Positions 53,656-61,373 of a DNA stretch of 64,000 bases are shown here, piece after piece. The position numbers and the translations under genes were made by a program. Source of the stretch: Streptomyces sp. NBC_00523 (GTDB lineage: Bacteria; Actinomycetota; Actinomycetes; Streptomycetales; Streptomycetaceae); the NCBI RefSeq assembly GCF_036346615.1, contig NZ_CP107836.1, positions 2,418,001 to 2,482,000 of the forward strand, given 5' to 3'. The notes below the pieces were generated by a model. The model made no database searches and had not been told where the DNA came from. It saw only the letters and a program-made list of their open reading frames with translations. Position 1 is the first letter of the stretch; every line of letters begins with the position of its first letter.

Positions 53656-56399
53656 GTACGCAGTGCCAGCGCCCCGCGTGCGAGGGCAGTTACGAGGACA
53701 TGGGCGGCGGTGAGCTGTACTGCGACACCTGCGGTCTGGCGCCGGTCGTCTCGCCGAACGGCATGGTGAGTTCGCCGCCCACCGGGGTCGCGGGCGGCGG
53801 CCGGGGCAGCCGGGGGTCCAACAGCACGTCGGCGCGGAGCAGTTCGCAGTCCTCCTCGCGGGCGTCCTCGCGCTCCTCGTCGCGTTCCTCGACGTCGCGG
53901 CGTTCGGTGTCGGGGCGGCTCTCGCGGTCGCTGTCGCTGTCCGGCCGGACCGGCGCGCAGTCGGTGTCGGTGCGCTCCTCCGCCAAGTCGACCAACGCCT
54001 CGGGCCGCAACCGGCTGGGCGCGGGTCTGGTGCAGGTGCCGGACGTACCGCGGCCCGATCCGCGTACGGCCGTGATGGAGAACCCGGAGGTGCCCGAGCG
54101 CAAGCGGTTCTGCTCGCGCTCCGACTGCGGGGCGCCGGTGGGCCGGTCCCGGGGCGACCGGCCGGGCCGCACCGAGGGGTTCTGCACCAAGTGCGGCCAC
54201 CCGTACTCCTTCGTGCCGAAGCTGGAGGCGGGCGACGTCGTCCACGGGCAGTACGAGGTCGCGGGCTGTCTGGCGCACGGCGGGCTCGGCTGGGTCTACC
54301 TCGCGGTGGACAAGGCGGTCTCGGACCGCTGGGTGGTGCTCAAGGGCCTGCTCGACACGGGTGACCAGGACGCGATGGCGGCGGCGATCTCGGAGCGGCG
54401 GTTCCTCGCGGAGATCGAGCACTCCAACATCGTCCGGATCTACAACTTCGTGGAGCACCTGGACCAGCGGACCGGTTCGCTCGACGGCTACATCGTCATG
54501 GAGTACGTCGGCGGCAAGTCGCTCAAGGAGATCGCCAACGAGCGCCGCACACCGGCCGGGAAGCGCGATCCGCTGCCGGTCGAGCAGGCGTGCGCGTTCG
54601 GCATCGAGGCCCTGGAGGCGCTGGGTCACCTGCACAGCCGCAATCTGCTGTACTGCGACTTCAAGGTCGACAACGCGATCCAGACCGAGGACCAGCTGAA
54701 GCTGATCGACATGGGCGCGGTCCGCCGGATGGACGACGAGGAGTCGGCGATCTACGGGACCGTCGGCTACCAGGCGCCCGAGGTCGCGGAGGTGGGCCCG
54801 TCGGTCGCCTCCGACCTGTACACGGTGGCGCGCACGCTCGCGGTGCTCACCTTCGACTTCCAGGGGTACACGAACGTCTTCGTGGACTCGCTGCCGGACC
54901 CGGACAACATCGAGGTGTTCCGGAGCTACGAGTCGTTCTACCGGCTCCTGGTCCGCGCCACCGACCCCGACCCGGCCCGCCGGTTCGCCTCGGCGGCGGA
55001 GATGGCCGAGCAGCTGACGGGCGTGCTGCGCGAGGTGGTCTCGCTCCAGTCGGGGCGCCCGCGCCCGGCGCTGTCCACGCTGTTCGGGGCGGAGCTGCGG
55101 GTCACCGACACGGAGCTGTTCGCGGACGGGACGGGCGAGGTGTCGCGCCTGGGCGCGCGGACCGACGCCGCGTCCGGGGGCCGCTCCGGCCGCCGCCGCG
55201 GCGGTGCGGCCGCCCCGGCGCCCGCCGCCGCCACCCCGCCCGGTGGGATACCGGGGGCGCTGCCCGCCGGGCCGCCTCCCGCCTCGCCGACAGGCGCGGC
55301 ACCGGTGCCCTCGGCCGCCACCCATGTCCGTACGCCGGGCGGGGCGGGCACCGGCCCGGGCCCCCTGCCGTACGCGCCCGCCGCGAGCGTCCCCGCTCCG
55401 CGCAGCCCGGTCCCCTCCCCCGGTGCCGCTCCGGTGCCGGCGGGCTCCGGGGCGCCCCGGCTGGCCGGGCTCGACGTGCGCGGGACCTCGCTCGCGCTGC
55501 CCGTGCCCCGGGTGGACGCGAGCGACCCGAACGCGGGGTTCCTGGCGGGGGTGATGGCCTCGGCGCCCGCCGAGCTGATCGCCGCGTTGCAGGCGGTGCC
55601 GGCCGCGTCGCTGGAGACCCGGCTGCGCGAGCTGCGCGCCCGCCTGGAGATGGGCGACCTCGCCGCCGCCGCGCAGACCCTGGCCGAGCTGGAGGGGCAG
55701 CACGCCGACGACTGGCGCGTCGTCTGGTACCGGGGCCTCACCTCGCTGGTGGCCGGTGACAAGGAGAACGCCGCGCTGTCGTTCGACGCGGTGTACGACG
55801 CCTTCCCCGGGGAGCCCGCGCCGAAGCTGGCCCTCGGCATCTGCGCGGAGGTCCTGGGGCAGCTGGACAACGCCGCCGAGTACTACCGGCTGGTGTGGCT
55901 GACCGACCCGAGCTTCGTGAGCGCGGCCTTCGGTCTGGCCCGGGTGCAGATCGCGGCCGGTGACCGGAGTTCGGCCGTCCGGACGCTGGAGTCGGTGCCG
56001 GAGGCGTCGATCCACTACACGGCGGCCCGGATCGCCGCCGTCCGGGCCCGGTTGCGTGAACGGGCCCCGGACGAGCCGCTGATGGCGGACCTGACGGCCG
56101 CCTCGGCCCAGGTGTCGGCCCTCTCGGGGCTGGGGCTCGACGCGGTCCGGCGGGAACGCCTCTCGACGGAGGTGCTCGGTACGGCGCTGGACTGGGTACT
56201 CTCCGGTAGCCCTTCGGGCCCGCAGCCCGCCGGGCCGCACGGCCCGGGGACGCTGCTCGGCAGCGAGCTGGACGAGCGCGGACTGCGGTTCGGCCTGGAG
56301 CGTGCGTACCGGATGCTCGCCCGGCTCGCGGAGCCCGGGGCCGAGAGGATCGAACTGGTGGAGCGGGCCAACCGCTTCCGCCCCCGAACGTGGGTGTGA
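53652..56399 (+). CDS. pknG: PknG-like Ser/Thr protein kinase with zinc ribbons and TPR region
   Basis: A soluble 915-residue kinase. Two N-terminal rubredoxin-like zinc elements (CQRPACEG with CDTCG; CSRSDCGAPVG with CTKCG) flank a Ser/Arg-rich linker. The kinase domain has GGLGWVYLA, Lys231 (VVLKGL), αC Glu (FLAEIEH), catalytic Asp336 (LLYCDFKVDN) and Asp353 (LIDMGAV in place of DFG), so it should be active. After a Pro/Ala-rich linker, helical TPR-like repeats fill about 620-890 (AAQTLAELEGQHADDWR, VLGQLDNAAEYYRL). This is the mycobacterial PknG architecture. It starts on the stop of the previous gene and ends 2 bp before the phosphatase. Confidence 0.88.
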   Translation: MSTQCQRPACEGSYEDMGGGELYCDTCGLAPVVSPNGMVSSPPTGVAGGGRGSRGSNSTSARSSSQSSSRASSRSSSRSSTSRRSVSGRLSRSLSLSGRTGAQSVSVRSSAKSTNASGRNRLGAGLVQVPDVPRPDPRTAVMENPEVPERKRFCSRSDCGAPVGRSRGDRPGRTEGFCTKCGHPYSFVPKLEAGDVVHGQYEVAGCLAHGGLGWVYLAVDKAVSDRWVVLKGLLDTGDQDAMAAAISERRFLAEIEHSNIVRIYNFVEHLDQRTGSLDGYIVMEYVGGKSLKEIANERRTPAGKRDPLPVEQACAFGIEALEALGHLHSRNLLYCDFKVDNAIQTEDQLKLIDMGAVRRMDDEESAIYGTVGYQAPEVAEVGPSVASDLYTVARTLAVLTFDFQGYTNVFVDSLPDPDNIEVFRSYESFYRLLVRATDPDPARRFASAAEMAEQLTGVLREVVSLQSGRPRPALSTLFGAELRVTDTELFADGTGEVSRLGARTDAASGGRSGRRRGGAAAPAPAAATPPGGIPGALPAGPPPASPTGAAPVPSAATHVRTPGGAGTGPGPLPYAPAASVPAPRSPVPSPGAAPVPAGSGAPRLAGLDVRGTSLALPVPRVDASDPNAGFLAGVMASAPAELIAALQAVPAASLETRLRELRARLEMGDLAAAAQTLAELEGQHADDWRVVWYRGLTSLVAGDKENAALSFDAVYDAFPGEPAPKLALGICAEVLGQLDNAAEYYRLVWLTDPSFVSAAFGLARVQIAAGDRSSAVRTLESVPEASIHYTAARIAAVRARLRERAPDEPLMADLTAASAQVSALSGLGLDAVRRERLSTEVLGTALDWVLSGSPSGPQPAGPHGPGTLLGSELDERGLRFGLERAYRMLARLAEPGAERIELVERANRFRPRTWV

Positions 56400-56401
56400 A
56401 C

Positions 56402-57619
56402 ATGTCGCAGAACCACCAGGAGACCGTCTTGCCGAGGTGCCCCGGCTGCGAGGAGCCGCTGGAGCAGGGCGACCTGTTCTGCGGCGCCTGCGGGTACGAC
56501 CTGTCGGCCGTGCCCGAGCCGCCCCTCGACCGCCCGACGGTCGCCATCGCCACCCCGGCGGCGGCCGCGGACCCGGCGTCCGGGGCCCGTTACGACGGGC
56601 CGGGCGCCTCCGGCGACTTCGAGCTGGCCGCCCCGGGCGCGGCGCCCGATCCCCGTGCGGTCCCGGAGCCCGCGCAGGCTCCCGCGCCCGCCCCGGCCCC
56701 GGCGGCCGGCGGCAAGGTGTGCGTGGCCTGCCGGGCCGGGCGGGTCGACGGCGACGGCTACTGCGAGAACTGCGGCCACGCCCAGCCGCGCGAGCGCGAC
56801 CACATGGAGCGGGAGCTCGGCGCGGTCGCCGCGGTGAGCGACCGGGGGCTGCGCCACCACCGCAACGAGGACTCGTTCGCGGTGTCCACGACGGCCCTGC
56901 CGGACGGCTCCCCGGCCGTCGTGGCGATCGTCTGCGACGGGGTGTCCTCGGCCAGCCGGCCCGACGAGGCGTCGGCGGCGGCGGCGAGCACGGCCAACGA
57001 GTCCCTGCTGGCGTCGCTGCCGCGCGGCACGCATCCGCAGCAGGCGATGCACGAGGCGATCGTGGCGGCGGCGGAGTCGGTCAACCGGCTGGCCGAGCAG
57101 GCCGGTCAGGAGCGCGAGCAGCACCGCCACCAGAACGCCCCGGCGTGCACCCTGGTCGGCGCGGTCGTGGCGGCCGGGCTGCTCGTCGTCGGCTGGGTCG
57201 GCGACAGCCGCGTGTACTGGGTGCCCGAGGACCGCTCCACCGCGCCCGCCCGGCTCACCGAGGACGACTCGTGGGCCGCGCAGATGGTGGCGACGGGCCT
57301 GATGAACGAGGCGGAGGCGTACGCGGACGAGCGCGCCCACGCCATCACGGGCTGGCTCGGCGCGGACGCGTACGAACTGGAGCCGCACACCGCCTCGTTC
57401 AAACCGGACCGTCCTGGCCTGGTGGTGGTCTGCACGGACGGCCTGTGGAACTACGCGGAGTCCGCCGCCGAGATGGCCGCCGCGGTGCCCGAGGACGCGT
57501 ACGCCCGCCCGCTGCACGGCGCCCAGGTCCTGGTCGGCCACGCCCTGGACGGCGGCGGCCACGACAACGTAACAGTGGCGCTGCTGCCGTTCGCCGTGTC
57601 ACCGCAAGGGGGTGCCTGA
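56402..57619 (+). CDS. PP2C Ser/Thr phosphatase with N-terminal zinc ribbons
   Basis: A 405-residue phosphatase. Two zinc-ribbon pairs (CPGCEEP with CGACGYD; CVACRAG with CENCGHA) flank a Pro/Ala linker, as in the kinase and FHA proteins of the same cluster. The PP2C domain has RNEDSFAV, AIVCDGVSSASRPDEAS, VGWVGDSRVYW and GLWNYAESAAE, then GGHDNVTVALLPF, with the acidic metal ligands intact. It likely reverses phosphorylation by the PknG-like kinase (inference from operon). GTG codons at 56390 and 56396 are alternative starts. The last four codons lie in the 164-nt inverted repeat. Confidence 0.85.
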   Translation: MSQNHQETVLPRCPGCEEPLEQGDLFCGACGYDLSAVPEPPLDRPTVAIATPAAAADPASGARYDGPGASGDFELAAPGAAPDPRAVPEPAQAPAPAPAPAAGGKVCVACRAGRVDGDGYCENCGHAQPRERDHMERELGAVAAVSDRGLRHHRNEDSFAVSTTALPDGSPAVVAIVCDGVSSASRPDEASAAAASTANESLLASLPRGTHPQQAMHEAIVAAAESVNRLAEQAGQEREQHRHQNAPACTLVGAVVAAGLLVVGWVGDSRVYWVPEDRSTAPARLTEDDSWAAQMVATGLMNEAEAYADERAHAITGWLGADAYELEPHTASFKPDRPGLVVVCTDGLWNYAESAAEMAAAVPEDAYARPLHGAQVLVGHALDGGGHDNVTVALLPFAVSPQGGA

Positions 57620-57770
57620 CAAATGCCCGTGGAAGAAGGAGCGGCGTCTGGTGCGTGCGATCGCAAGGCGCCGGGAAGTCCTCGTAGCGGAGCTACTAGG
57701 GCTTTTCGGCAACGCCGCGAGCGTGCGTGCCAGACGCCGCGACGCCACGGGGATTTGTCAGGCACCCCCT
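57607..57770 (+). repeat. 164-nt long inverted repeat / predicted RNA hairpin
   Basis: Outer arms of 26 bp (57607-57632 with 57745-57770) match except at one position. Inner arms GCGGCGTCTGG (57641) and CCAGACGCCGC (57730) are perfect, and the apex GTAGC-GGA-GCTAC is at 57684-57696. Between them most mismatches are of the kind that give G-U pairs in RNA. The left arm contains the phosphatase stop (57617-57619). It could be a mobile palindromic element, an attenuator or a processed RNA; the sequence does not decide. Confidence 0.7.
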
Positions 57771-57869
57771 AGGGGCAAGCTCCGCCTGATAACGGGTCAT
57801 TCACCCCCGCTACGCCTTGTCCGTACCTCTGGCTTCATCCGAGACGTGGAGCCTCAAGGAGCCGATCAG

Positions 57870-59198
57870 ATGGCCAACTTCTCCAAGTCGAACGTGCCGC
57901 AGTTCTCCGTCGAGGTGTACCAGAACGAGTACCTGCCCGAGGGCGGCCGCGAGGTCAACGGCATCATCACGGTCACCTCGACCGGGGGCGGCACCACCGG
58001 GGGCGTACCGCTGCCGGGGCGTGCCACCGGGGCCGCCGTGGTGATCATGGTGGACTGCTCGGGTTCGATGGACTACCCGCCGACCAAGATGCGCAACGCC
58101 CGCGACGCGACGGCGGCGGCCGTGGACACCCTGCGCGACGGCACCTCGTTCGCCGTGGTCGCCGGGACGCACGTGGCCAAGGAGGTCTACCCGGGCAACG
58201 GCCGGCTCGCGGTCGCCGACCCGCGGACCCGGGCCGAGGCCAGGCAGGCCCTGCGCCGGCTGAGCGCGGGCGGCGGTACGGCGATCGGGACCTGGCTGCG
58301 GCTGGCGGACCGGCTGCTCGGCGCGGCGGACGTGGACATCCGGCACGGCATCCTGCTCACCGACGGGCGCAACGAGCACGAGTCGCCCGAGGACCTGCGC
58401 GCGGCGCTGGACGCCTGCGCGGGCCGGTTCACCTGTGACGCCCGCGGGGTCGGCACCGACTGGGAGGTGAAAGAGGTCACAGGGATCGCCTCGGCGCTCC
58501 TCGGCACCGCCGACATCGTCGCCGACCCGGCCGGGCTCGCGGCGGACTTCACGCAGATGATGGAGAACGCCATGGGCAAGGAGGTCGCGGACGTGGCGCT
58601 GCGGCTGTGGACCCCGGTCGGCGTGGAGATCCAGTTCGTGAAGCAGGTGGCGCCGACGGTCGCCGACCTGACCGCCCGGCGCACCGAGGCGGGCCCCCGC
58701 GCCGGGGACTACCCGACCGGTTCCTGGGGCGACGAGTCCCGCGACTACCACGTGTGCGTCCGGGTGCCGGAGGCCGGCATCGGGCAGGAGATGCTCGCCG
58801 CCCGGGTCTCGCTGATCCTTCCGGACCCGTCGGGCGGGGCGCCGCAGACGCTCTCGCAGGGGCTGGTACGGGCCGTGTGGACGGACGACATGGTGGCGTC
58901 GACCTCCATCAACCCGCAGGTGGCGCACTACACGGGCCAGGCCGAACTGGCACAAGTCATCCAGCAGGGGCTCGATGCCCGCAAGTCGGGAGACTTCGAC
59001 GGTGCCACGGCCAAACTGGGCCGAGCGGTGCAGTTGGCATCGGCGTCCGGGAACGAGGACACTGCGAAACTGCTTTCGAAGGTGGTAGACGTGGTCGATG
59101 CGGCGACGGGTACTGTGCGACTGAAGGCGAAGGTCGCGGAAGCGGACGAGATGACTCTCGAGACACGCTCCACGAAGACGGTCCGCGTCAAGAAATAA
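57870..59198 (+). CDS. VWA-domain protein of the PknG cluster
   Basis: A 442-residue cytoplasmic protein with a von Willebrand type A domain. The metal-ion adhesion site is complete in sequence: AVVIMVDCSGSMDYPP with Asp62, Ser64 and Ser66, the later Thr in SAGGGTAIG and Asp in GILLTDGRNEHE. The C-terminal part has beta-rich character, then a helical tail (DARKSGDFDGATAKLGRAVQLA, TPR-like). The function in the pathway is unknown; VWA proteins often serve as Mg-dependent binding platforms. ATG 57870 has CAAGGAG 9 nt upstream, and the long hairpin at 57607-57770 precedes it. Confidence 0.82.
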   Translation: MANFSKSNVPQFSVEVYQNEYLPEGGREVNGIITVTSTGGGTTGGVPLPGRATGAAVVIMVDCSGSMDYPPTKMRNARDATAAAVDTLRDGTSFAVVAGTHVAKEVYPGNGRLAVADPRTRAEARQALRRLSAGGGTAIGTWLRLADRLLGAADVDIRHGILLTDGRNEHESPEDLRAALDACAGRFTCDARGVGTDWEVKEVTGIASALLGTADIVADPAGLAADFTQMMENAMGKEVADVALRLWTPVGVEIQFVKQVAPTVADLTARRTEAGPRAGDYPTGSWGDESRDYHVCVRVPEAGIGQEMLAARVSLILPDPSGGAPQTLSQGLVRAVWTDDMVASTSINPQVAHYTGQAELAQVIQQGLDARKSGDFDGATAKLGRAVQLASASGNEDTAKLLSKVVDVVDAATGTVRLKAKVAEADEMTLETRSTKTVRVKK

Positions 59199-59304
59199 CC
59201 ACATATCCGCAACGATCAGCCGCCCGCCGGTTCAGGTCCGCCGGGCGGCGGAGCACGCCACATGACGGCCTGCGGGCCGGAGAAGGAAAGGGGGAAGCGC
59301 CGAC

Positions 59305-60729
59305 ATGCCGACCTGCCCGAACGGACACCAGTCGGGTTCCGAGGACTGGTGCGAGGTCTGCGGCCACCGCATGACCGGGGCGGGCGCGCCTGCGGGTGCG
59401 GTCCCCCCGCCGCCTCCTCCGCCGCCCGCACACGGTTACGGATATCCCCGGCCGCACGACCCGGACGCGACCGCCCAGGCCGAGCTGTGTCCGCAGTGCC
59501 GCACGCCGCGCGAGGCGATGGCGCCGTACTGCGAGGAGTGCCGCTGGAACTTCCTCACGAACACGGCGACGTCCTACACCCCGCTGGCTCCCCGGCACAA
59601 CCTCCCGGGCGACCCCGGCCCCGGCGGCAACCGGCCGCAGGGCTTCCCGGCGCAGCAGCCGCCCGGTCCGCCGCAGTCGCGCGACCCCTTCGACTACCAG
59701 AGCTCCCGCCCCTCGCAGGTGAACCGGTCCGCCGAGCCCCTGTCCACGGGCCCGGGCCAGTCCGGCCATCAGGGCCAGGGCGGCCAGGGCCAGGGGCAGC
59801 CGCCCTTCGGCCAGGGTCCGCAGGGCGGCCCGCCGCCGTTCGGCCAGGGCGGCCCCGGTCAGCAGGGGCCAGGTCCTCAGGGCCCCGGCCCGCAGGGTCC
59901 CGGCCCGCAGGGTCCCGGCCCCGGTCCGCAGGGGCCGCCGCCCCCGCCCCCGTACCAGCAGGGTCCGCAGGGCGGCCCGCAGAGCTCGCCGCCGCCGTTC
60001 CAGCAGCAGGGCGCGCCGCCCGCCTTCCAGCAGCAGACGGCACCCCCGCCGGCCCCGCCGCGCACCGACGGCGACGACTGGCTGCTGTCCCCGCCCTCGC
60101 GGCCCGCACCCCCGCCGGGCCCGGGCCCGCAGCCGTCGTTCCCGGGGCAGCAGGGTCCCGGTCCGCAGGGGCCTGGTCCGCAGGGTCCCGGACAGCACGG
60201 CCCGGGCCCGCAGCACGGCGGTCCCGGACAGCACGGCGGTCCCGGACAGCACGGCGGTCCCGGTCCCGGACAGCACGGAGACCCCGGTCCGCAGCACGGT
60301 CCCGGGCCCGGCCGGCCGCTGTCCAACAACTGGACCGCGTTCATCGCGCCCGACCGTGAGTACTTCCTGGCGATGATGCAGCGCAGCGGCCCCGAGGCGA
60401 CCGGGCTGAATCTGCCCGCGTACTCCCCGGAGCAGCAGCTCGCGCTCACCGGCGGGCAGATCACGATCGGCCGGCGCCGGCACAGCACGGGCGAGTCCCC
60501 GGACATCGACCTGTCGGTGCCGCCGGAGGACCCGGGCGTCTCGCACCAGCACGCCGTGCTGGTGCAGCAGCCGGACGGCAGCTGGGCCGTGGTGGACCAG
60601 AACTCCACCAACGGCACGACGGTCAACGGCTCCGAGGAGCCGATCCAGCCCTACGTCCCCGTGCCGCTCCAGGACGGCGACCAGGTGCACGTCGGGGCGT
60701 GGACGACGATCACGGTCCGCCGGGACTGA
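59305..60729 (+). CDS. Zinc-ribbon protein with collagen-like linker and C-terminal FHA domain
   Basis: A 474-residue protein. Two CxxC pairs form N-terminal zinc ribbons (CPNGHQSGSEDWCEVCGH; CPQCRTP with CEEC). A long low-complexity linker (about 95-345) is rich in GPQ, GPG and GQH repeats. The C-terminal FHA domain (about 385-474) has TIGRRRHSTGESPDIDLSVP, GVSHQHAVL and NSTNGTTVNG, the phosphothreonine-binding motifs. In mycobacteria PknG controls metabolism through the FHA protein GarA, so this is a candidate functional analogue (inference). No GarA-like N-terminal ETTS motif is visible. Last gene of the cluster. Confidence 0.83.
   Translation: MPTCPNGHQSGSEDWCEVCGHRMTGAGAPAGAVPPPPPPPPAHGYGYPRPHDPDATAQAELCPQCRTPREAMAPYCEECRWNFLTNTATSYTPLAPRHNLPGDPGPGGNRPQGFPAQQPPGPPQSRDPFDYQSSRPSQVNRSAEPLSTGPGQSGHQGQGGQGQGQPPFGQGPQGGPPPFGQGGPGQQGPGPQGPGPQGPGPQGPGPGPQGPPPPPPYQQGPQGGPQSSPPPFQQQGAPPAFQQQTAPPPAPPRTDGDDWLLSPPSRPAPPPGPGPQPSFPGQQGPGPQGPGPQGPGQHGPGPQHGGPGQHGGPGQHGGPGPGQHGDPGPQHGPGPGRPLSNNWTAFIAPDREYFLAMMQRSGPEATGLNLPAYSPEQQLALTGGQITIGRRRHSTGESPDIDLSVPPEDPGVSHQHAVLVQQPDGSWAVVDQNSTNGTTVNGSEEPIQPYVPVPLQDGDQVHVGAWTTITVRRD
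59866..60310 (+). repeat. Low-complexity GPQ / GPGQH repeats in the FHA gene
   Basis: Runs of 9-18 bp units, such as GGTCCCGGACAGCACGGC repeated several times around 60230-60290, encode GPGQHG and GPQGPG repeats in the linker. This is coding repeat DNA, prone to length change, and not a CRISPR array. Confidence 0.8.
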
Positions 60730-60739
60730 CCGACCGAAC

Positions 60740-60793
60740 CACGGAAGAGCGGCCGGTGAAGGGGGATGCCCCTTCACCGGCCGCTCTTCCGTG
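60740..60793 (+). terminator. Strong hairpin terminator of the PknG cluster
   Basis: A perfect 25-bp stem (60740-60764 with 60769-60793) with loop GATG, eleven bases past the FHA gene stop. It is the most stable perfect hairpin seen in the window. Confidence 0.88.
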
Positions 60794-60800
60794 TGCGGTA

Positions 60801-60815
60801 GTTCGTACCACGAAT
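60801..60815. promoter_or_regulatory. Putative MarR operator upstream of its own gene
   Basis: GTTCGT-ACC-ACGAAT, a near-perfect 15-bp palindrome 51 bp upstream of the MarR start. Two further copies (62516-62530, 62538-62552) lie before the FAD oxidoreductase gene. Shared motif suggests autoregulation plus control of the oxidoreductase. Confidence 0.68.
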
Positions 60816-60865
60816 GTCCGGTCCGGGCGGGTCCGTACCGCTCACGCCTGCCATATTCTGTTCAC

Positions 60866-61351
60866 ATGCGAAAGGCCGACGAAGGGCAGATGGGGATCGC
60901 CACCGCATTGGTGCGCTCCGCATTCCTGGTGAATGCCGTGTACGCCGATTCCGGCCGCGAACACGGCATCACCGCCCAGCAGGGCCAGCTGCTCTGCGTG
61001 CTGATGGTGAAGCCGTACGGCATGCGCGAGCTGGGCGCCGTACTGGGTCTGGCGAAGTCCAGCCTCACCGGCCTCGTGGACCGGTGCGTGCAGCGCGGCC
61101 TGGTGCGCCGGGAGGCCGACCCGGAGGACGGGCGCGCGGTGCGGGTCGCCCCGACCGAGGCCGGGAGCGAGCTCGCCGAGGTGTTCTACGCGGAGACCTG
61201 CCGGCGCGTCGAGGCCCTGGCGGAAGGGCTCGACGCGGCCGACCGCGAGCAGCTGACCGCACTCCTGGGCCGTCTGGTGCTGGAGAACAAGGTGCCCATG
61301 GTCTTCCGCGAGTCCTGCGAGAACGCCCCGGCGGCCACCCCCGGCTGCTGA
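60866..61351 (+). CDS. MarR-family transcriptional regulator
   Basis: A 161-residue winged-helix dimeric regulator. The recognition region is GMRELGAVLGLAKSSLTGLVDRCVQRGLVRRE, and the wing DPEDGRAVRVAPTEAG is characteristic. It has five cysteines (LLC, DRC, ETC, ESC and the C-terminal Cys), which could allow oxidation sensing; this is inference. There is no ribosome site before ATG 60866 and TATTCT lies 7-12 nt upstream, so the transcript may be leaderless. It is convergent with the oxidoreductase gene, whose promoter holds the same operator motif. Confidence 0.85.
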   Translation: MRKADEGQMGIATALVRSAFLVNAVYADSGREHGITAQQGQLLCVLMVKPYGMRELGAVLGLAKSSLTGLVDRCVQRGLVRREADPEDGRAVRVAPTEAGSELAEVFYAETCRRVEALAEGLDAADREQLTALLGRLVLENKVPMVFRESCENAPAATPGC

Positions 61352-61373
61352 GGACCGCCCCGCCGCCGGGCCG

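Noticed and set aside
53577..56240. 887-codon minus-strand open frame
   Set aside because: Antisense shadow of the PknG-like kinase gene.
60150..60310. Short regular repeats resembling a CRISPR array
   Set aside because: Units are 9-18 bp with no unique spacers and lie in frame inside the FHA gene linker, encoding GPQ/GPGQH repeats.
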